Origin: an uncultured Clostridia bacterium
GTDB lineage: Bacteria > Bacillota > Clostridia > Oscillospirales > CAG-272
Assembly (NCBI GenBank): GCA_946040935.1
Contig: CAMGCN010000027.1
Location: 1-8,225, forward strand
Length of the DNA stretch: 8,225 nt
Direction: 5' to 3'
The notes below the pieces were generated by a model, which was not told the DNA's origin, did no database searches, and worked only from the letters and a program-made list of their open reading frames with translations. The position numbers were made by a program, and so were the translations under genes. Within the stretch, counting starts at the first letter, position 1. Every line of letters starts with the position of its first letter. This document shows positions 6,704 to 8,225 of this stretch, one piece after another.

Positions 6704-8225
6704 ATGGAACTGTGCGCGAGATGCCACAAAAGATATGCTGTTGTTTATATCCAGCGAATTGACAATAACGAAACAAAGAGCGAGGGAATTTGCCTGAAAT
6801 GTGCAAAAGAGCTCGGAATTAAGCCCATTAACGATATGATGGACAAAATGGGAATAGATGAGGACGACCTCGACCGAATAGACGATGAAATGGAGGGGCT
6901 TATCGAAACCGGAGCCGTAAGCGAAGACGCGGAGGGTAAAGCGCCTGCAGTTGATTTCAGTAAAATTTTCGGCGGCTTCGGAAAACCCGCACCTAAAAGC
7001 GAGGAGTCGGAGAAGAAGACCGGGGACGATAAAAAGACGGACAAAAAGTCCAAAAAGAAATACTTGAATGAATATTGCCTCGATCTTACCGCGAAGGCGG
7101 CGAGAGGGGAAATGGACGCGATCATAGGAAGAGACAGAGAGCTTTCCCGCCTTATTCAGATTTTGCTTCGCCGTCAGAAGAACAATCCCTGCCTTATAGG
7201 TGAGCCGGGAGTCGGTAAAACCGCTATCGCAGAGGCCCTTGCACAGCGTATTGCAAAAGGCGATGTGCCGTATAAGCTTAAGAACAAAGAGGTACACCTT
7301 GTCGACCTCACTTCGATAGTTGCGGGAACGCAGTTCAGAGGTCAGTTTGAGCAGAGGATAAAGGGACTTATCAACGAGTGCAAAAAGCTCGGCAATATCA
7401 TATTGGTCATTGACGAAGTTCACAGTATAGTGGGCGCGGGAGACGCCGAGGGCAGTATGAACGCGGCAAATATTCTGAAGCCGGCGCTTTCACGCGGCGA
7501 AATTCAGCTGATCGGTGCGACGACGCTTGCCGAGTACAGAAAGTATATAGAAAAAGACTCGGCGCTCGAGCGACGTTTCCAGCCTATCATAGTAGAGGAG
7601 CCGTCGGTTGCCGACTCGGTGAAGATGCTCACGGGTATAAAGGGATATTATGAGTCATACCACGGGGTGAAGATACCCGAGGAGACGGTGCGTCGCGCAG
7701 TTGTTCTGTCCGAGAGATATATAACAGACAGGTTTTTGCCCGATAAGGCGATAGACCTGCTCGACGAGGCGAGTGCATATCTTTCCTTAAATTCTCCGGT
7801 TATTGAAAAATATAACGAGGCGGTCGACGCGCTCTCAAAAATAAGAAGGGATAAAGAAGCGCTCGAATCGGAAGAAAAGACGGGCGAAGAAGAGCTCGAG
7901 GAAAAATATCGTTCTCTTGCAGGCATAAAAGCCGAGGAGATGCGGCTTGAAAATCAGCTCAGGGAGTTAGAGAGCGAGAAAGAACATGTGATATTGAGTG
8001 ACGAGGATCTCGCGCGTGTTATCGAGATATGGACCGGCATACCTGCCTCTAACATAACCGAGCATGAGTTTGAAAAGATAGATAAATTAAACGGCGCGCT
8101 CAAAGAGCGTATTATCGGCCAGGACGCCGCCATTGACGCGCTCGTTCGCGCGATAAAGAGAAACAGGGCAGGAGTTTCCTATAAGAAAAAACCGTCTTCG
8201 TTTATATTCGCAGGGCCTACGGGAG
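6704..8225 (+). CDS. ClpE-like Clp AAA+ unfoldase with N-terminal zinc finger (3' end outside the window)
   Basis: This is a Clp/Hsp100 ATPase that unfolds protein substrates, normally feeding ClpP. The 507 codons present cover the N-terminus, the first AAA+ domain, the middle domain and the start of the second AAA+ domain. Residues 1-34 hold a four-cysteine finger (C4, C7, C30, C33) as in ClpE and McsA, followed by an acidic segment and a Lys/Glu/Asp-rich linker (about 97-119). The double Clp N repeat of ClpC is absent. In the first AAA+ domain Walker A is GEPGVGKT (166-173), the pore loop is GTQFRG (208-213, commonly GTKYRG), Walker B is ILVIDE (233-238) and the Arg finger is R290/R291. A single coiled-coil middle domain spans about 366-428, and WTGIP is at 443-447. 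The second domain begins near 465 (IIGQDAAIDALVRAI), and the window ends in its Walker A (GPTG). The ribosome binding site is GAGGAG at 6689-6694, 15 bases after the CvpA gene. Assignment to ClpE rather than a ClpC variant is tentative. Confidence 0.88.
   Translation, partial: MELCARCHKRYAVVYIQRIDNNETKSEGICLKCAKELGIKPINDMMDKMGIDEDDLDRIDDEMEGLIETGAVSEDAEGKAPAVDFSKIFGGFGKPAPKSEESEKKTGDDKKTDKKSKKKYLNEYCLDLTAKAARGEMDAIIGRDRELSRLIQILLRRQKNNPCLIGEPGVGKTAIAEALAQRIAKGDVPYKLKNKEVHLVDLTSIVAGTQFRGQFEQRIKGLINECKKLGNIILVIDEVHSIVGAGDAEGSMNAANILKPALSRGEIQLIGATTLAEYRKYIEKDSALERRFQPIIVEEPSVADSVKMLTGIKGYYESYHGVKIPEETVRRAVVLSERYITDRFLPDKAIDLLDEASAYLSLNSPVIEKYNEAVDALSKIRRDKEALESEEKTGEEELEEKYRSLAGIKAEEMRLENQLRELESEKEHVILSDEDLARVIEIWTGIPASNITEHEFEKIDKLNGALKERIIGQDAAIDALVRAIKRNRAGVSYKKKPSSFIFAGPTG

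Noticed and set aside
6614..7423. Long antisense open frame of 269 codons across the CvpA/Clp junction
   Set aside because: It lies opposite two well-supported genes, its translation is rich in Phe, Cys and Ser with no recognisable domain, and no ribosome binding site stands out. It is a by-product of the codon use of the sense genes.

Overview
The window is a compact stretch of a bacterial chromosome with moderate base composition. It fits a Clostridia-type member of the Bacillota (Firmicutes), possibly Oscillospiraceae/Ruminococcaceae-like. The reasons are an ECF transporter module of the ecfA1-ecfA2-ecfT type followed by truA, a DUF5711-type membrane protein beside a CvpA-family protein, and a Clp ATPase with an N-terminal four-cysteine finger instead of the usual Clp N domain. 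The lineage is an inference from gene content. No rRNA or other phylogenetic marker was examined.

All nine genes are on the + strand. Gaps never exceed 25 bases and four junctions overlap, so the window reads as one transcription unit or a run of closely coupled ones. No terminator, convincing promoter, tRNA, riboswitch, mobile element or CRISPR array was seen. The order is: the C-terminal half of ruvB (1-520, cut by the left edge); an RlmI-like class I SAM methyltransferase (521-1387); ecfA1 (1413-2276); ecfA2 (2266-3138); ecfT (3131-3961); truA (3958-4695); a DUF5711-like membrane-anchored protein (4710-5963); a CvpA-family membrane protein starting at TTG (5960-6688); and a ClpE-like unfoldase (6704 to the right edge, cut just inside the second Walker A motif).

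In function there are three blocks. The first is genome and RNA maintenance: the RuvB branch-migration motor, a predicted RNA/nucleic acid methyltransferase, and TruA pseudouridine synthase. The second is the complete energising module of an ECF vitamin/micronutrient importer (two ATPases plus the T component). No substrate-binding S component is present, as expected for a group II module shared by unlinked S proteins. The third is an envelope and proteostasis block: DUF5711-like protein, CvpA-like protein and Clp ATPase.

Most of the window is ordinary core genome and I see no clearly new system. The best leads are the translationally coupled DUF5711/CvpA pair, the zinc-finger Clp ATPase with an altered pore loop, a Cys-Arg-Cys substitution in a coupling motif of EcfT, and an ECF-truA block detached from the ribosomal protein operon.
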